NCBI GenBank assembly: GCA_021296265.1
Contig: JAGWAT010000016.1
Coordinates: 1 to 33,398, forward strand
Source of the DNA: Alphaproteobacteria bacterium
Lineage (GTDB): Bacteria > Pseudomonadota > Alphaproteobacteria > TMED109
DNA: 33,398 nt
Reading direction: 5' to 3'
Positions 1 to 7,755 of the stretch are shown here, one piece after another; position 1 is the stretch's first letter, and every line of letters begins with the position of its first letter. The notes beneath the pieces are model-generated. The model saw only the letters and a program-made list of their open reading frames with translations, searched no databases and was not told the DNA's origin. The translations under genes were made by a program, and so were the position numbers.

Positions 1-403
1 ACACACGGGCAAGGGGGCTCCGTGTTAATCGCACGGGGCCCTTCGTCGTCACTGTCAACGATCCGACATAACCCCCCTTGTTATCGTCGTTGGCCTCGTC
101 AGCGGCGGCTGGCCATCGTTGCTCGACATTCTCAAGCGTGGAAGCCGTGTTGCGATGGCCGGAGAGTTCGGCGATCCGCTCGTCGAGCTGGACCTCCGGG
201 CGCTTTATCTCACGGATCTCTCGCTGTTCGGATGCACGTATCAGGACGATGCCGTGTTTGAGAACCTCGTCTCCTACATCGAGCGCGGCGAGATACGCCT
301 CGTCGTCGTCAGAGCATATCCGCTCCGCGAGATCGGACGGGTGCAGGAGCAGTTTCTCGCAAAGAACTTCACCGGCAAGCTCGCTCTGATTCCGCCTGGC
401 TGA
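1..403 (+). pseudogene. 3' part of zinc-type alcohol dehydrogenase / quinone oxidoreductase, frame interrupted
   Basis: From about base 71 to the TGA at 401-403 one frame encodes the C-terminal part of a medium-chain (zinc-type) dehydrogenase. A GG-containing segment is followed by LLDILKRGSRVAMAGEF (end of the Rossmann domain), then ELDLRALYLTDLSLFGCTYQ and a C-terminal catalytic-domain tail (YPLREIGRVQEQFLAKNFTGKLAL). These enzymes carry out NAD(P)-dependent alcohol or quinone oxidoreduction. The frame is closed by TAA at 26-28. The more plausible upstream coding sequence (RVNRTGPFVVTVNDPT, bases about 21-68) lies in another frame that ends in TAA at 69-71, so a frameshift near 60-75 is likely. 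Either the gene is broken or the assembly has an error near the six-C run at 72-77. The 5' part lies outside the window. The family assignment is firm; pseudogene status is an inference. Confidence 0.6.
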
Positions 404-671
404 ACGAGGTTACGCGCCCTTATCGCTCGGTTTCCCTGTCTGTCTGGCGTCCTCCTCGGCGCGATGACCTGATCACGAAGGCTTGCCCGCCACGGCCGAC
501 CGGGCCGTATTCGGACGATGTGAATCCTGTTTTCACCGTGACCCCGCCAAAGCGTGGAAGGCTGGTTCCCGGCCGGTATCGGGGCGCCCGCGATGGCGCG
601 ATTGGCCGAACACCCGGGCTGGTCAGGCGCGAGACCCTGCGCCTGCCTTCCTTCTGCGCGAGAAGGCCATG

Positions 672-1805
672 CTAAGGAAGGTGGGCGCCGGCACGCGTCT
701 TTGCTTCTAGGTATTCCCGATTCTGCGGGTTGGGATCGAAACGGTGGCGCACGCGCTCCGCGACATGGATCCCGAACCGGGTCAACGCGGCGATTTTGTC
801 CGGGTTGTTGGTCAGTAGCCGTACCCGTGTGACCCCGAGTTGGCGCAGGATCTCGGCCGCGACGCGGTAGTGCCGTTCGTCGTCGTCGAAGCCCAGCACG
901 GCGTTCGCGGCATAGGTATCGAGGCCCTCGTCCTGCAGCGTGTACGCTCGCAGCTTGTTGACCAAGCCGATGCCGCGACCTTCCTGCGCGAGATAGACCA
1001 GGACGCCGCTCCCCGCTTCGGCGATCGCGGAGAGGGCACCCCGCAGCTGGTCTCCGCAATCGCAGCGCAGAGAGCCAAGAAGATCGCCCGTGAAGCATTG
1101 CGAGTGTAACCGCACCAGCACCGGGGAGTCGGGTGTTGGCTCGCCGACGACGATTGCGATCTGTTCAGTTCCACCGGATACCGGCCGGAAGGCGATGATG
1201 CGGGCGTCAGGCGCGTCGGCGAGCGGCACGTGCGCGCTGCTGACCCGGCGGAGATTGAAGTCGCCCTCCGCGCCATAGTGCTCAAGTTGTCGCACCTGCA
1301 CGGCGAGCAGGTCACGCGTGATGGCCCACATTCGGGCCTCTTCGGACGGCAGCCCGAGTGGTTTGAGCACCGCTGCGGGGGTCAGGTTGGCATGCTTGGC
1401 GAGCTGCACCGAGGCGGTCGCGAGATCATCGGCCTCGAGCGTGCGGTGCAGCTCGGGGGCCGGCATGCCCGATTCCGGGTTGGCGAGGGCCTGAACGGTG
1501 ATGGGGGCGATGTCCGGGCTCAGCCGGAACACCACGACCGCTTGGTCTGTCTCCAGGCCGAGTGCACGTGCGCGCTGGCCAGTAACGACGATGCGCAGGG
1601 CGCCGCCCGGCACGCGGGTCATGGCCGCGAAATCTCCCTCTCCCAGGAATTCCGTGGAGCGGGCCACCGCGCATGCGGACTCTCCCAGGAGAACGACGGG
1701 CTGCCCTCGCCGCAGGTCGCCGATTGCCCGGTCAACGGCAATGACGGAACGCGGGACGGTGCCCGAGAAGCGTTCCTGTGATCCGGACCCGTCGGACTGG
1801 GACAT
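672..1805 (-). CDS. ribA: GTP cyclohydrolase II with degenerate DHBP-synthase-like N-terminal half
   Basis: This enzyme converts GTP to 2,5-diamino-6-ribosylamino-4-pyrimidinone 5'-phosphate plus formate and pyrophosphate, the first step of riboflavin synthesis in the cytosol. The 377-residue protein has its GTP cyclohydrolase II domain in the C-terminal half. Zinc ligands are C237, C248 and C250 in HSQCFTGDLLGSLRCDCGDQ, with the same 11/2 spacing as in E. coli RibA, followed by QEGRGIGL (274-281) and the KLRAYTLQDEGLDTYAAN segment. Residues 1-190 resemble the DHBP synthase half of bifunctional RibBA in position, but I see none of its acidic catalytic motif, so this half is probably inactive; 3,4-DHBP would then have to be made elsewhere. 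The start is ATG at 1805. The gene is divergent from the response regulator, with about 128 bp between the starts, and no other rib genes are adjacent. Confidence 0.93.
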   Translation of the reverse strand: MSQSDGSGSQERFSGTVPRSVIAVDRAIGDLRRGQPVVLLGESACAVARSTEFLGEGDFAAMTRVPGGALRIVVTGQRARALGLETDQAVVVFRLSPDIAPITVQALANPESGMPAPELHRTLEADDLATASVQLAKHANLTPAAVLKPLGLPSEEARMWAITRDLLAVQVRQLEHYGAEGDFNLRRVSSAHVPLADAPDARIIAFRPVSGGTEQIAIVVGEPTPDSPVLVRLHSQCFTGDLLGSLRCDCGDQLRGALSAIAEAGSGVLVYLAQEGRGIGLVNKLRAYTLQDEGLDTYAANAVLGFDDDERHYRVAAEILRQLGVTRVRLLTNNPDKIAALTRFGIHVAERVRHRFDPNPQNREYLEAKTRAGAHLP

Positions 1806-1933
1806 GTTCGATTCCGGAAGCGGAACGCTTCCTGAAGAGTTGGATGAAGCGGAGAGACCGCCAGTATACTGTCTCGGAAGCCCAGCCTAGGCGGTTGCCG
1901 CGGCCAGCGGTGCCGGGGGCAGGAGATTCATTG

Positions 1934-2671
1934 GTGGACAGCACTGCGCGCAACACCTGGGAGTCCGCGCCCCAGGTGCTCATGGTGGAAGACGACGAGG
2001 CCCTGCGCGAATCACTGTCGGAACATCTGTCATACAGCGGCTTCAAGATGGTGGCGGTGGCGACCGGATCGGAGGCGCTGGAACAGGTCCGTACCCACCG
2101 GTTCGACCTGATCCTGCTCGATGTCCGGCTGCCCGATGCCGACGGTCGCGACCTGTGTCGGCGCATTCTGGAATTCGGCCGCTCCCCCCCGATCATCATG
2201 CTTACCGCCGCCGATTCGTCTGCGGACATCGTGCGCGGCTTCGATTCGGGCGCGTACGACTACGTGGTCAAGCCAGTTTCTCCGCCGGCGCTGGTCGCCC
2301 GCATGCGGGCGCACCTGCGCCAGCACGAATTGACCGATGACGCGGAGTTCGCTCTCGGCACGTTCCGGTTCCGCCCGGGAGCCAAGGTGCTGGTAGACGA
2401 GGAGGGGCGGCAGGTCCGTCTGACGGAAAAGGAGAATGCGTTGCTCCGATGCCTCCTGAGGGCGCGTTCGGAACCTGTCTCCCGAAGCCGGATCCTGGAA
2501 GAGGTCTGGGGGTATCATCCGTCGGTACGCAGCCACACGCTGGAAACCCACATATCGCGGCTGCGAAAGAAGCTGGAACCGCGGCCGGACAGCCCACGCA
2601 TCCTCGCTACGGCGCCTGACGCCAAGGGGTACTACCTGGTTCGGCAAGGATCAGGCCACCAGCCGGGCTGA
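1934..2671 (+). CDS. OmpR/PhoB-family response regulator, orphan
   Basis: A two-component response regulator of about 245 residues. Receiver domain at residues 14-125: acidic pair D20/D21, phospho-acceptor D63 in LILLDVRLPD, T91 and K113 in DYVVKP. A winged-helix DNA-binding domain follows (about 140-240): LTEKENALLRCLL, SRSRILEEVWGY, and the recognition region THISRLRKKLE. It should bind DNA as a dimer once phosphorylated. The start is chosen from the AGGAG at 1921-1925 upstream of adjacent TTG (1931) and GTG (1934) codons; GTG gives the better spacing. A longer open frame back to 1778 has no such support and would overlap ribA. No histidine kinase is adjacent, so its signal is unknown. It is divergent from ribA and convergent with the acyltransferase gene. 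Confidence 0.9.
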   Translation: MDSTARNTWESAPQVLMVEDDEALRESLSEHLSYSGFKMVAVATGSEALEQVRTHRFDLILLDVRLPDADGRDLCRRILEFGRSPPIIMLTAADSSADIVRGFDSGAYDYVVKPVSPPALVARMRAHLRQHELTDDAEFALGTFRFRPGAKVLVDEEGRQVRLTEKENALLRCLLRARSEPVSRSRILEEVWGYHPSVRSHTLETHISRLRKKLEPRPDSPRILATAPDAKGYYLVRQGSGHQPG

Positions 2672-2679
2672 CCGCCCGG
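2663..2679. terminator. stem-loop between convergent genes (putative terminator)
   Basis: A perfect 6-bp GC stem (CCGGGC / GCCCGG, loop TGACC) overlaps the response-regulator stop codon. A second hairpin, GGCAGC-TGC-GCTGCC, lies at 2688-2702 inside the 3' end of the convergent acyltransferase gene. Neither is followed by a T-run on either strand, so an intrinsic-terminator role is only suggested by the position between converging genes. Confidence 0.3.
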
Positions 2680-2682
2680 CCC

Positions 2683-3831
2683 CTATCGGCAGCTGCGCTG
2701 CCTGAAGGGCGAGAGCTGGGCCCGGATCGCGTCAATCTCCAGCTGTACCGCCCGCGCCTCTTGCTGAACTGCCTCGGCTACGGCGTCGCGGAAGTGCGGG
2801 TGACGGATCCAGTGGGCGCTGTAGGTGGGTACCGGGAGGTAGCCTCGCTGGATCTTGTGAGGTCCCTGGGCACCGGCCTCGACCTTCTGCAGCCCATGCT
2901 CGATGGCGTAGTCGATGGCCTGGTAGTAGCAGAGTTCGAAATGCAGGAAAGCCTGGTACTCGGAGCAGCCCCAGTAGCGCCCGAACAGGGTATCTCCGCC
3001 GGCAATGTGCAGGGCGCCGGCAATCGGTGCCCCGCCCGCCTGGGCGAGCAACAGGACGACCTGGTCCCCGAGGGCTGCGCCGAGGCGGGGAAAGAAATCG
3101 GCGGTCAGGTAGGGTCGTCCCCATTTGCGGCTGCCGGTGTCCATGTAGAAGCGGAACATCGTGTCCCAGTCATCGGGGCTGATGTCGTCACCCTGGAGGC
3201 GGACGATGTCGATCTCGCTGTCCGCCACCGCCCGCCGCTCGCGTCGGATCGACTTGCGCTTGCGGGCGCTGAGGTCGCCGAGAAACGCGTCGAAGGACGC
3301 GTAGTTCTGATTGACCCAGTGGAACTGCTCGCCGGTTCGCGCAAGGAAGCCATTCTGACTCAGCTGGCGGCATTCCGTTTCCGTCGGAAAGGTGACATGC
3401 AGGGACGACACTCCGGTCTGCTCGGCCACCGACACTAGGCCCTCGAGGAGGGCCCGGCGGGCTCCCTCGCCGGCATCGGGCCGCACGAGCAGCCTGGGGC
3501 CAGTGACCGGGGAGAACGGGACGGCCACCTGGAGCTTCGGGTAGTACCGCCCCCCCGCATCCATGAAGGCCTGGGCCCATCCGTGATCGAAGACGTACTC
3601 GCCCTGCGAGTGGCTCTTCGCGTACATGGGGGCGCAGCCCTCGATTCTCCCTTCAGCAGACTCCAGCACCACGTGGAATGGCATCCAGCCGGTCTCGGGC
3701 GCGGCTGACCCGGAATCCTCCAGCGCCCGCAGGAAGCCGTGCTGAACGAAGGGGTTGTGCGTTCCCGCGCACGCATCCCATGCGGCGGCCGGTACCTCCG
3801 CGATGCGTTCAACGGTGCGGGCCGTGAACAC
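2683..3831 (-). CDS. FemAB-like predicted N-acyltransferase (COG3146 / PF04339)
   Basis: A 382-residue protein of the COG3146 family, whose fold is related to GNAT and to the peptidoglycan aminoacyl transferases FemAB. Members are common in Alphaproteobacteria, and the acyl donor and acceptor are not established. Family-type segments visible are NPFVQHGFLRALEDSGS near the N-terminus, a central FSPVTGPRLLV, the basic stretch LSARKRKSIRRERR, and a C-terminal GGDTLFGRYWGC...FHFELCYYQAIDYAIEHGL...GAQGPHKIQRGYLP. No signal peptide or membrane segment is seen, so it is probably cytosolic. The start is GTG at 3831, three bases after the stop of the upstream RidA-family gene, so the two are almost certainly co-transcribed. 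Family assignment is confident; substrate unknown. Confidence 0.85.
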   Translation of the reverse strand: MFTARTVERIAEVPAAAWDACAGTHNPFVQHGFLRALEDSGSAAPETGWMPFHVVLESAEGRIEGCAPMYAKSHSQGEYVFDHGWAQAFMDAGGRYYPKLQVAVPFSPVTGPRLLVRPDAGEGARRALLEGLVSVAEQTGVSSLHVTFPTETECRQLSQNGFLARTGEQFHWVNQNYASFDAFLGDLSARKRKSIRRERRAVADSEIDIVRLQGDDISPDDWDTMFRFYMDTGSRKWGRPYLTADFFPRLGAALGDQVVLLLAQAGGAPIAGALHIAGGDTLFGRYWGCSEYQAFLHFELCYYQAIDYAIEHGLQKVEAGAQGPHKIQRGYLPVPTYSAHWIRHPHFRDAVAEAVQQEARAVQLEIDAIRAQLSPFRQRSCR

Positions 3832-3834
3832 CGA

Positions 3835-4299
3835 TCAGTCGATTTCGAAGATCGCGTCGATCTCGACGGTCACGTTCCGGGGCAGGGCATTGGTTCCAAC
3901 GGCGAACCGGGCATGGCGGCCGCCCTCGCCGAAGACCTGGAGCATCACGTCGGAGGCGCTGTTGGCTACTTCGGGTTGCCGGTCAAAGCTCTCTACGCAT
4001 TGGACGAAGACCCCAAGCTTCACGCACCGCCGCACCCGATCGAGATCGCCGTCGAGCGCGGACCGCAACGCAGCAAGGATGTTGAGTGCACAGGTCCTTG
4101 CGGCCGCCCGAGCGGTGTCCTCGTCCGCGTCGCGTCCGACGGCGCCGGTGTAGCGAATGTTCCCGTCGACGGCGGGAATCTGGCCCGCGACAAACGCCAT
4201 CCCGGCCGCGAGGATGACCGGTACGTAACTGCCGCCGGGCTTTGGTGCAGCGGGTAGGGTGATTCCAAGTTCCTGAAGTCGGTCATCAATCTTCGGCAT
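3835..4299 (-). CDS. RidA (YjgF/YER057c/UK114) family protein
   Basis: A 154-residue member of the RidA superfamily. Canonical RidA hydrolyses reactive enamine/imine intermediates from PLP enzymes, but this longer subgroup has no assigned substrate. Visible family features are AGQIPAVDG (residues about 36-44), a central amphipathic region (ALNILAALRSALDGDLDRV), and the C-terminal signature RFAVGTNALPRNVTVEID, which contains the conserved active-site arginine. ATG at 4299 is chosen because GGGAG lies just upstream; a longer open frame to 4644 runs over the eipB leader and lacks support. It is the first gene of a two-gene unit with the FemAB-like acyltransferase and is divergent from eipB. Confidence 0.88.
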   Translation of the reverse strand: MPKIDDRLQELGITLPAAPKPGGSYVPVILAAGMAFVAGQIPAVDGNIRYTGAVGRDADEDTARAAARTCALNILAALRSALDGDLDRVRRCVKLGVFVQCVESFDRQPEVANSASDVMLQVFGEGGRHARFAVGTNALPRNVTVEIDAIFEID

Positions 4300-4522
4300 G
4301 GCGGGCTCCCGGCGGGGCGGAGATGTGCAGCAGATCGATTGTATCGACGCTTGCACTCCGGTTGGGAACTGCCGAAGAAGGCGATGGGGGACCGACCGGG
4401 CGCCGGTTGCAAGGCTGCGCGGGCGGGTCCCGGTAAGGACCGCGTAGCCGGGGTCAAACTTTGCCGTCGTTGCGATAGGATGATGCGCATACGTTTCGGA
4501 TATCACTGGGTTAGGTGTCACG

Positions 4523-5401
4523 GTGCTTGAGTCCTTTGGCCAAGAGATAGGCGACTGGCGGCCGCTGCTGCGAATCCTGAGACTGCGCGTGCGTGGGGCC
4601 GCTCTCCGGGCACTCCCGTTGGCGGCTGCCACGGCGGTCTTCATGTCGGGAGCGGGTATTGCGGCGGCGGCTCCGCAGGTCCTGCCGCACCGCGCCGAGT
4701 ATCAGATCACGCTGGACTCCGTGCGAACCGGGGCCATGGTGGCTGCGATGACGGGGATCCTGGGGTTTGAATGGCGTGACGTGTGCGACGGCTGGGCCGT
4801 CAATCAGCGGTTCGGCATCCAATTCACGGACAAGCAGGGACAGCAGCACTGGTCGGACCGGCGCTACCTGACGTGGGAAGCCAAGGACGGCCGCGCGTTT
4901 CGGTTCTCGATCCGCGCGGTCCGGGACGACGTCGTCATCGAGGAAGCGGAGGGGCAGGCGGTTCTGCACGGTGACGGTACGGGCGGCGAAATCCTGTTCA
5001 AGTTGCCGTCGGCCTACCGGGCCGCCCTGCCCGAAGGGACGATCTTTCCCTCTACCCACTTCCTCCGCATCCTGGCCGACCTGAAATCGCCCGAGGGGCC
5101 GCGCGCCGACGTCGTGTTTTCCGGATCAGAGGAAGACGGCCTGCAGCGCGTCAACACCTTCTTCGGTTCGGAGATCGCCGCTGACGGCCTCGAGTCTGGT
5201 TCAGGTTTGGCAGGTCTGTTCGGCCGGCATGTCCGGATCGGCTACTTCCCCTATTTCGACCGGCGGCTGGAAGCCGATTACGAGGTGATCCTGCAGGTGC
5301 GCGAGAACGGCGTGCTCGACCAGTTCGTCATCGATTACACCGATTTCAGCATCAAAGGCGTACTCGACCAATGGATCGAGATCCCGCCGACGGACTGCTG
5401 A
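4523..5401 (+). CDS. eipB: EipB-family (DUF1849) periplasmic cell-envelope integrity protein
   Basis: A 292-residue exported protein matching the EipB/DUF1849 family, which in Brucella is a periplasmic beta-spiral protein needed for envelope integrity. An Arg-rich N-region leads into a hydrophobic core and AAA motif (residues about 28-50), a probable Sec signal peptide. The mature part begins LPHRAEYQITLDS and carries DVCDGWAVNQRF. There are only two cysteines, C88 in VCDGW and the last residue C292, placed like the disulphide pair reported for Brucella EipB. The start is GTG at 4523; GTG at 4589 is an alternative that would give a shorter signal peptide. It is divergent from the RidA gene and convergent with rpmG, 31 bp apart. 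Known role inferred by family. Confidence 0.83.
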   Translation: MLESFGQEIGDWRPLLRILRLRVRGAALRALPLAAATAVFMSGAGIAAAAPQVLPHRAEYQITLDSVRTGAMVAAMTGILGFEWRDVCDGWAVNQRFGIQFTDKQGQQHWSDRRYLTWEAKDGRAFRFSIRAVRDDVVIEEAEGQAVLHGDGTGGEILFKLPSAYRAALPEGTIFPSTHFLRILADLKSPEGPRADVVFSGSEEDGLQRVNTFFGSEIAADGLESGSGLAGLFGRHVRIGYFPYFDRRLEADYEVILQVRENGVLDQFVIDYTDFSIKGVLDQWIEIPPTDC

Positions 5402-5432
5402 ATCTCCGCAGGCGTAGGCGCGGCCAGGTCAG

Positions 5433-5612
5433 CTACTTGATCTTGGTTTCCTTGAAGAGAACGTGCTTCCTGGCAACCGGGTCGTACTTTCGGAGTTCGA
5501 GCTTTTCCTTGCGCGTGCCGGCTCGGGTGCGCTGATTCTTGCGCGTGACGTAATAGTACCCGGTGTCCGCGGTGCTCATGAGGCGGATCTTGTCGGAAAC
5601 GGTTTTGGCCAT
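5433..5612 (-). CDS. rpmG: 50S ribosomal protein L33
   Basis: A 59-residue small basic protein: it starts [18 protein letters not shown], continues YYYVTRKN, and ends [16 protein letters not shown], all hallmarks of proteobacterial L33 in the large ribosomal subunit. ATG at 5612 is preceded by GAGGAA at good spacing. Alphaproteobacterial L33 is usually about 55 residues; here roughly four extra residues (AGTR) sit between QRTR and [11 protein letters not shown]. The lengthening is flanked by a 10-base direct repeat (CTTGCGCGTG on the + strand, 5508-5517 and 5538-5547), so a small duplication or slippage may have made it. In related genomes rpmG tends to lie downstream of rnr on the same strand; here it is separated from rnr by two opposite-strand genes. 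Confidence 0.95.
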   Translation of the reverse strand: MAKTVSDKIRLMSTADTGYYYVTRKNQRTRAGTRKEKLELRKYDPVARKHVLFKETKIK

Positions 5613-6169
5613 GGCCTGTTCCTCGTGCCAGCGGAAGAACCCGGAGGGAAACCGATTTTGCCCGCGGTGTCAATCGGTAGGGCGAAGCCGGCGTTGGACA
5701 CCCTGGGTCGGCCCCTTCGGCGCAGGCTGCGCCGTTGCGGAACCAAGAAACTGACTGGCGTTCGCCGTGGGCGCAGCGACTTACGATGGCAACAGGGGTG
5801 CCCGGCAACCGGGTCCGCCGGTGGTTGCAGAAGGCCGGTTCCCGGTAGGATCCGGCTGCCGGCCGCGCGCGAGGGGGTTTGGAATCGGCGGCCAATCATC
5901 TCGCGGGCCATCGAGGGCCACGAGCGCACACTCCGACATCGGGTGACCAGCTTTTCTGCGCTGCTTCGCTTGCGCTGGCAAGGCTTGATCTCGGCAAGAC
6001 TTCCTCGGTGCGCGCCGCTCGTTGCGCTTCGGCGAATCGGCCCAAATGGCCGTGATGGCCTGCCGGCTCTGCGTCCGGAAAGGCGTGGTGCAGCAAGCCC
6101 GTACACGGTTATGCTCGAAGACGATTTCCTGTGATGTACCGGTCCCAGTCCTTGTGGGGAGTTCCTGTC
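5613..6169. other. intergenic stretch without recognised gene
   Basis: About 560 bp between rpmG and the SDR gene. It holds the rpmG leader, a GC hairpin CGGCGCA-GGC-TGCGCCG at 5718-5734 without a T-run, and the leader of the SDR unit. Open frames on both strands give low-complexity Arg/Pro/Gly-rich translations with no family resemblance. No tRNA-like cloverleaf was seen. Confidence 0.5.
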
Positions 6170-6913
6170 ATGCCGCCAACTTCGGCTGAAAAGGTCGCCG
6201 TGGTCCTCGGCGTGGGCGCCGCCAGGGGTGCGGGGGCCGCTATTGCCCGCCGCATCGCCCGGGAAGGCGAGCATGCGGTCGTGATCGGCGGGCGCACGAA
6301 AGACCGTTTGGAAGCGCACGTGCAGGACGGGGAGCTTCGGGGAGAGGACTGGAGGGCCGTGGTAACCGATGTGACCTCTCCGGATTCCGTGCGTGCCGCC
6401 TTGGAGTTCGCTGAGGGTCTGGGGCCCGTGGATCTCGTGGTCTACAACGCAGGGCCCAACCGCGCAATTCCCTTTCTTGAACTTGATGTCGCGACCGTTG
6501 AGGAATTCTGGAGAGTGAGTTGCCTTGGCGGTTTCATCACATTGCAGGAGGCTATCCGTCGCATGCTGCCGCGAAAGACCGGCACCATCATTTGCACTGG
6601 TGCGACCGGTTCATGGAGAGGCGGAGCCCGTTTCGGGCATTTCGGCGCTGCGAAATCGGGACTGCGCATGTTCGTCCAAGCGGCTGCCCGAGAGTTCGGA
6701 CCGCAGGGTCTGCACATTGCGCATGTCGTCATCGACGGCAGCATCGATGGAGAACGCATTCGATCCGTCGCTCCCGACCGAGTGCAGGCCAAGGGAGAAG
6801 ACGGACTTCTTCACGTTGACGGAATAGCTGATACGTACTGGCATATCTATTGTCAGCCACGGTCTGCATGGACCTTGGAAGTCGACCTCCGCCCGTTCAA
6901 AGAGCCCTTCTAA
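6170..6913 (+). CDS. short-chain dehydrogenase/reductase-like protein lacking the catalytic Tyr
   Basis: A 247-residue Rossmann protein of the SDR superfamily. The cofactor loop is VVLGVGAARGAGAAIARRIA (G-x3-G-x-G type), followed by IGGRTKDRL, a D-V-T segment (VVTDVTSPDS) and VYNAGPN (NAG motif). At the active site the expected YxxxK is FGAAK in RFGHFGAAKSGLRMF, so Phe replaces the catalytic Tyr, and no Ser sits 13 residues upstream. The following GLHIAHVVIDGSIDGERI is typical of a divergent SDR subgroup that shares this FxxAK pattern, so the change may be ancestral, not decay. ATG at 6170 has GGGGAG at 6156-6161; an open frame from 6131 is unsupported. It forms a unit with the NIPSNAP gene 38 bp downstream. 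Substrate unknown. Confidence 0.85.
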   Translation: MPPTSAEKVAVVLGVGAARGAGAAIARRIAREGEHAVVIGGRTKDRLEAHVQDGELRGEDWRAVVTDVTSPDSVRAALEFAEGLGPVDLVVYNAGPNRAIPFLELDVATVEEFWRVSCLGGFITLQEAIRRMLPRKTGTIICTGATGSWRGGARFGHFGAAKSGLRMFVQAAAREFGPQGLHIAHVVIDGSIDGERIRSVAPDRVQAKGEDGLLHVDGIADTYWHIYCQPRSAWTLEVDLRPFKEPF

Positions 6914-6951
6914 CCGCGGCCAGCCCGCAATCCGTACTGGAGACAGCCCTG

Positions 6952-7590
6952 ATGATTCACGAACTCAGAATGTATACGTGCCGCCCTGGCACGGCGCCGA
7001 AGGTCATCGAGGCGAGCGGGACCGTTGGGCAGAGAATCCGGAACGGCGACACGTACGGGCGGCTGGAGGGTCATTTCGGAAGCGAGCTCGGCGGTCTCAA
7101 CCAGTACGTGCATCTATGGAGTTACGCGGACGTCGGCGAGCTGGTTCGACTGCGCGGCGAACTGGGAGCACTCGAGGCATGGAGGACCGAATTCGTTCCG
7201 TTGGTGGCGCCGCACATCATGACCCAGACGGTGCGGGTGCTCCGCCCGGCCCGTGAACTCCGGACCCCGGATTCGGACGGCAACCTCTATGAACTCCGCG
7301 TCTACCGGCTGAAGCCCGGCCGCGCCGCTGCGTGGGCGGAACGGATGCTGGCCGCCTTCCCGGCCCGCGAGAAGTACTCAATGAACGTCGGACTCTGGAC
7401 GACGACGTTTCCAGATCCGAACGAAGTCATTCATCTTTGGGCGTATTCCAGCTTCGAGGAGCGCGCCCGGGCGCGGGCGGCCTCGCAGGCGGATCCCGAC
7501 TGGAGGGCATTCCTGGCCGACGCGTTGCCGGACATCGAAGACATGACGTCGACCTTGCTGCTGCCTTCCGCGTATTCGCCTCGAAAGTAG
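6952..7590 (+). CDS. NIPSNAP-family protein with two tandem domains
   Basis: A 212-residue protein with two dimeric alpha/beta-barrel-like NIPSNAP domains. Domain 1 is residues about 1-100 (MIHELRMYTCRPGTAPKV, QYVHLWSYAD). Domain 2 is about 105-205 (NLYELRVYRLKPGRAAAW, EVIHLWAYSSFEERARARA). Bacterial NIPSNAP proteins have no general assigned reaction; many sit beside catabolic oxidoreductases. ATG at 6952 is preceded by GGAGA at 6939-6943, eight bases away, which decides this start against an in-frame 6850 start inside the SDR gene. Co-transcribed with the SDR; the pair interrupts the same-strand run topA - rnr - rpmG. Confidence 0.88.
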   Translation: MIHELRMYTCRPGTAPKVIEASGTVGQRIRNGDTYGRLEGHFGSELGGLNQYVHLWSYADVGELVRLRGELGALEAWRTEFVPLVAPHIMTQTVRVLRPARELRTPDSDGNLYELRVYRLKPGRAAAWAERMLAAFPAREKYSMNVGLWTTTFPDPNEVIHLWAYSSFEERARARAASQADPDWRAFLADALPDIEDMTSTLLLPSAYSPRK

Positions 7591-7598
7591 TTCCGCCA

Positions 7599-7614
7599 GC
7601 TGCCAGGGGGCAGC
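7599..7614. terminator. GC hairpin after NIPSNAP gene
   Basis: A perfect 6-bp stem (GCTGCC / GGCAGC, loop AGGG) starts nine bases after the NIPSNAP stop, between converging genes. It has no T-run, so it is only a weak intrinsic-terminator candidate. Confidence 0.35.
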
Positions 7615-7755
7615 GTTCGAGTTGCAGTGCGATATGGTCGGGCCAACGTCTGTCTGGCACGGCCGCGCCGGCCTGTGTGCGCTCCCCGTCAGGTGCGAGC
7701 CGCCGGCCCTTGGGCCTCGCCCCGCCCTGCTCGCCGGAAACTGGGTCAGGTTGGC

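Noticed and set aside
1778-1933. Upstream extension of the response regulator.
   Set aside because: It overlaps ribA and lacks a ribosome-binding site; the AGGAG before 1931/1934 decides the start.
5463-6134. A 223-codon plus-strand frame over rpmG and the following gap.
   Set aside because: It is antisense to the certain rpmG gene and gives a low-complexity translation.
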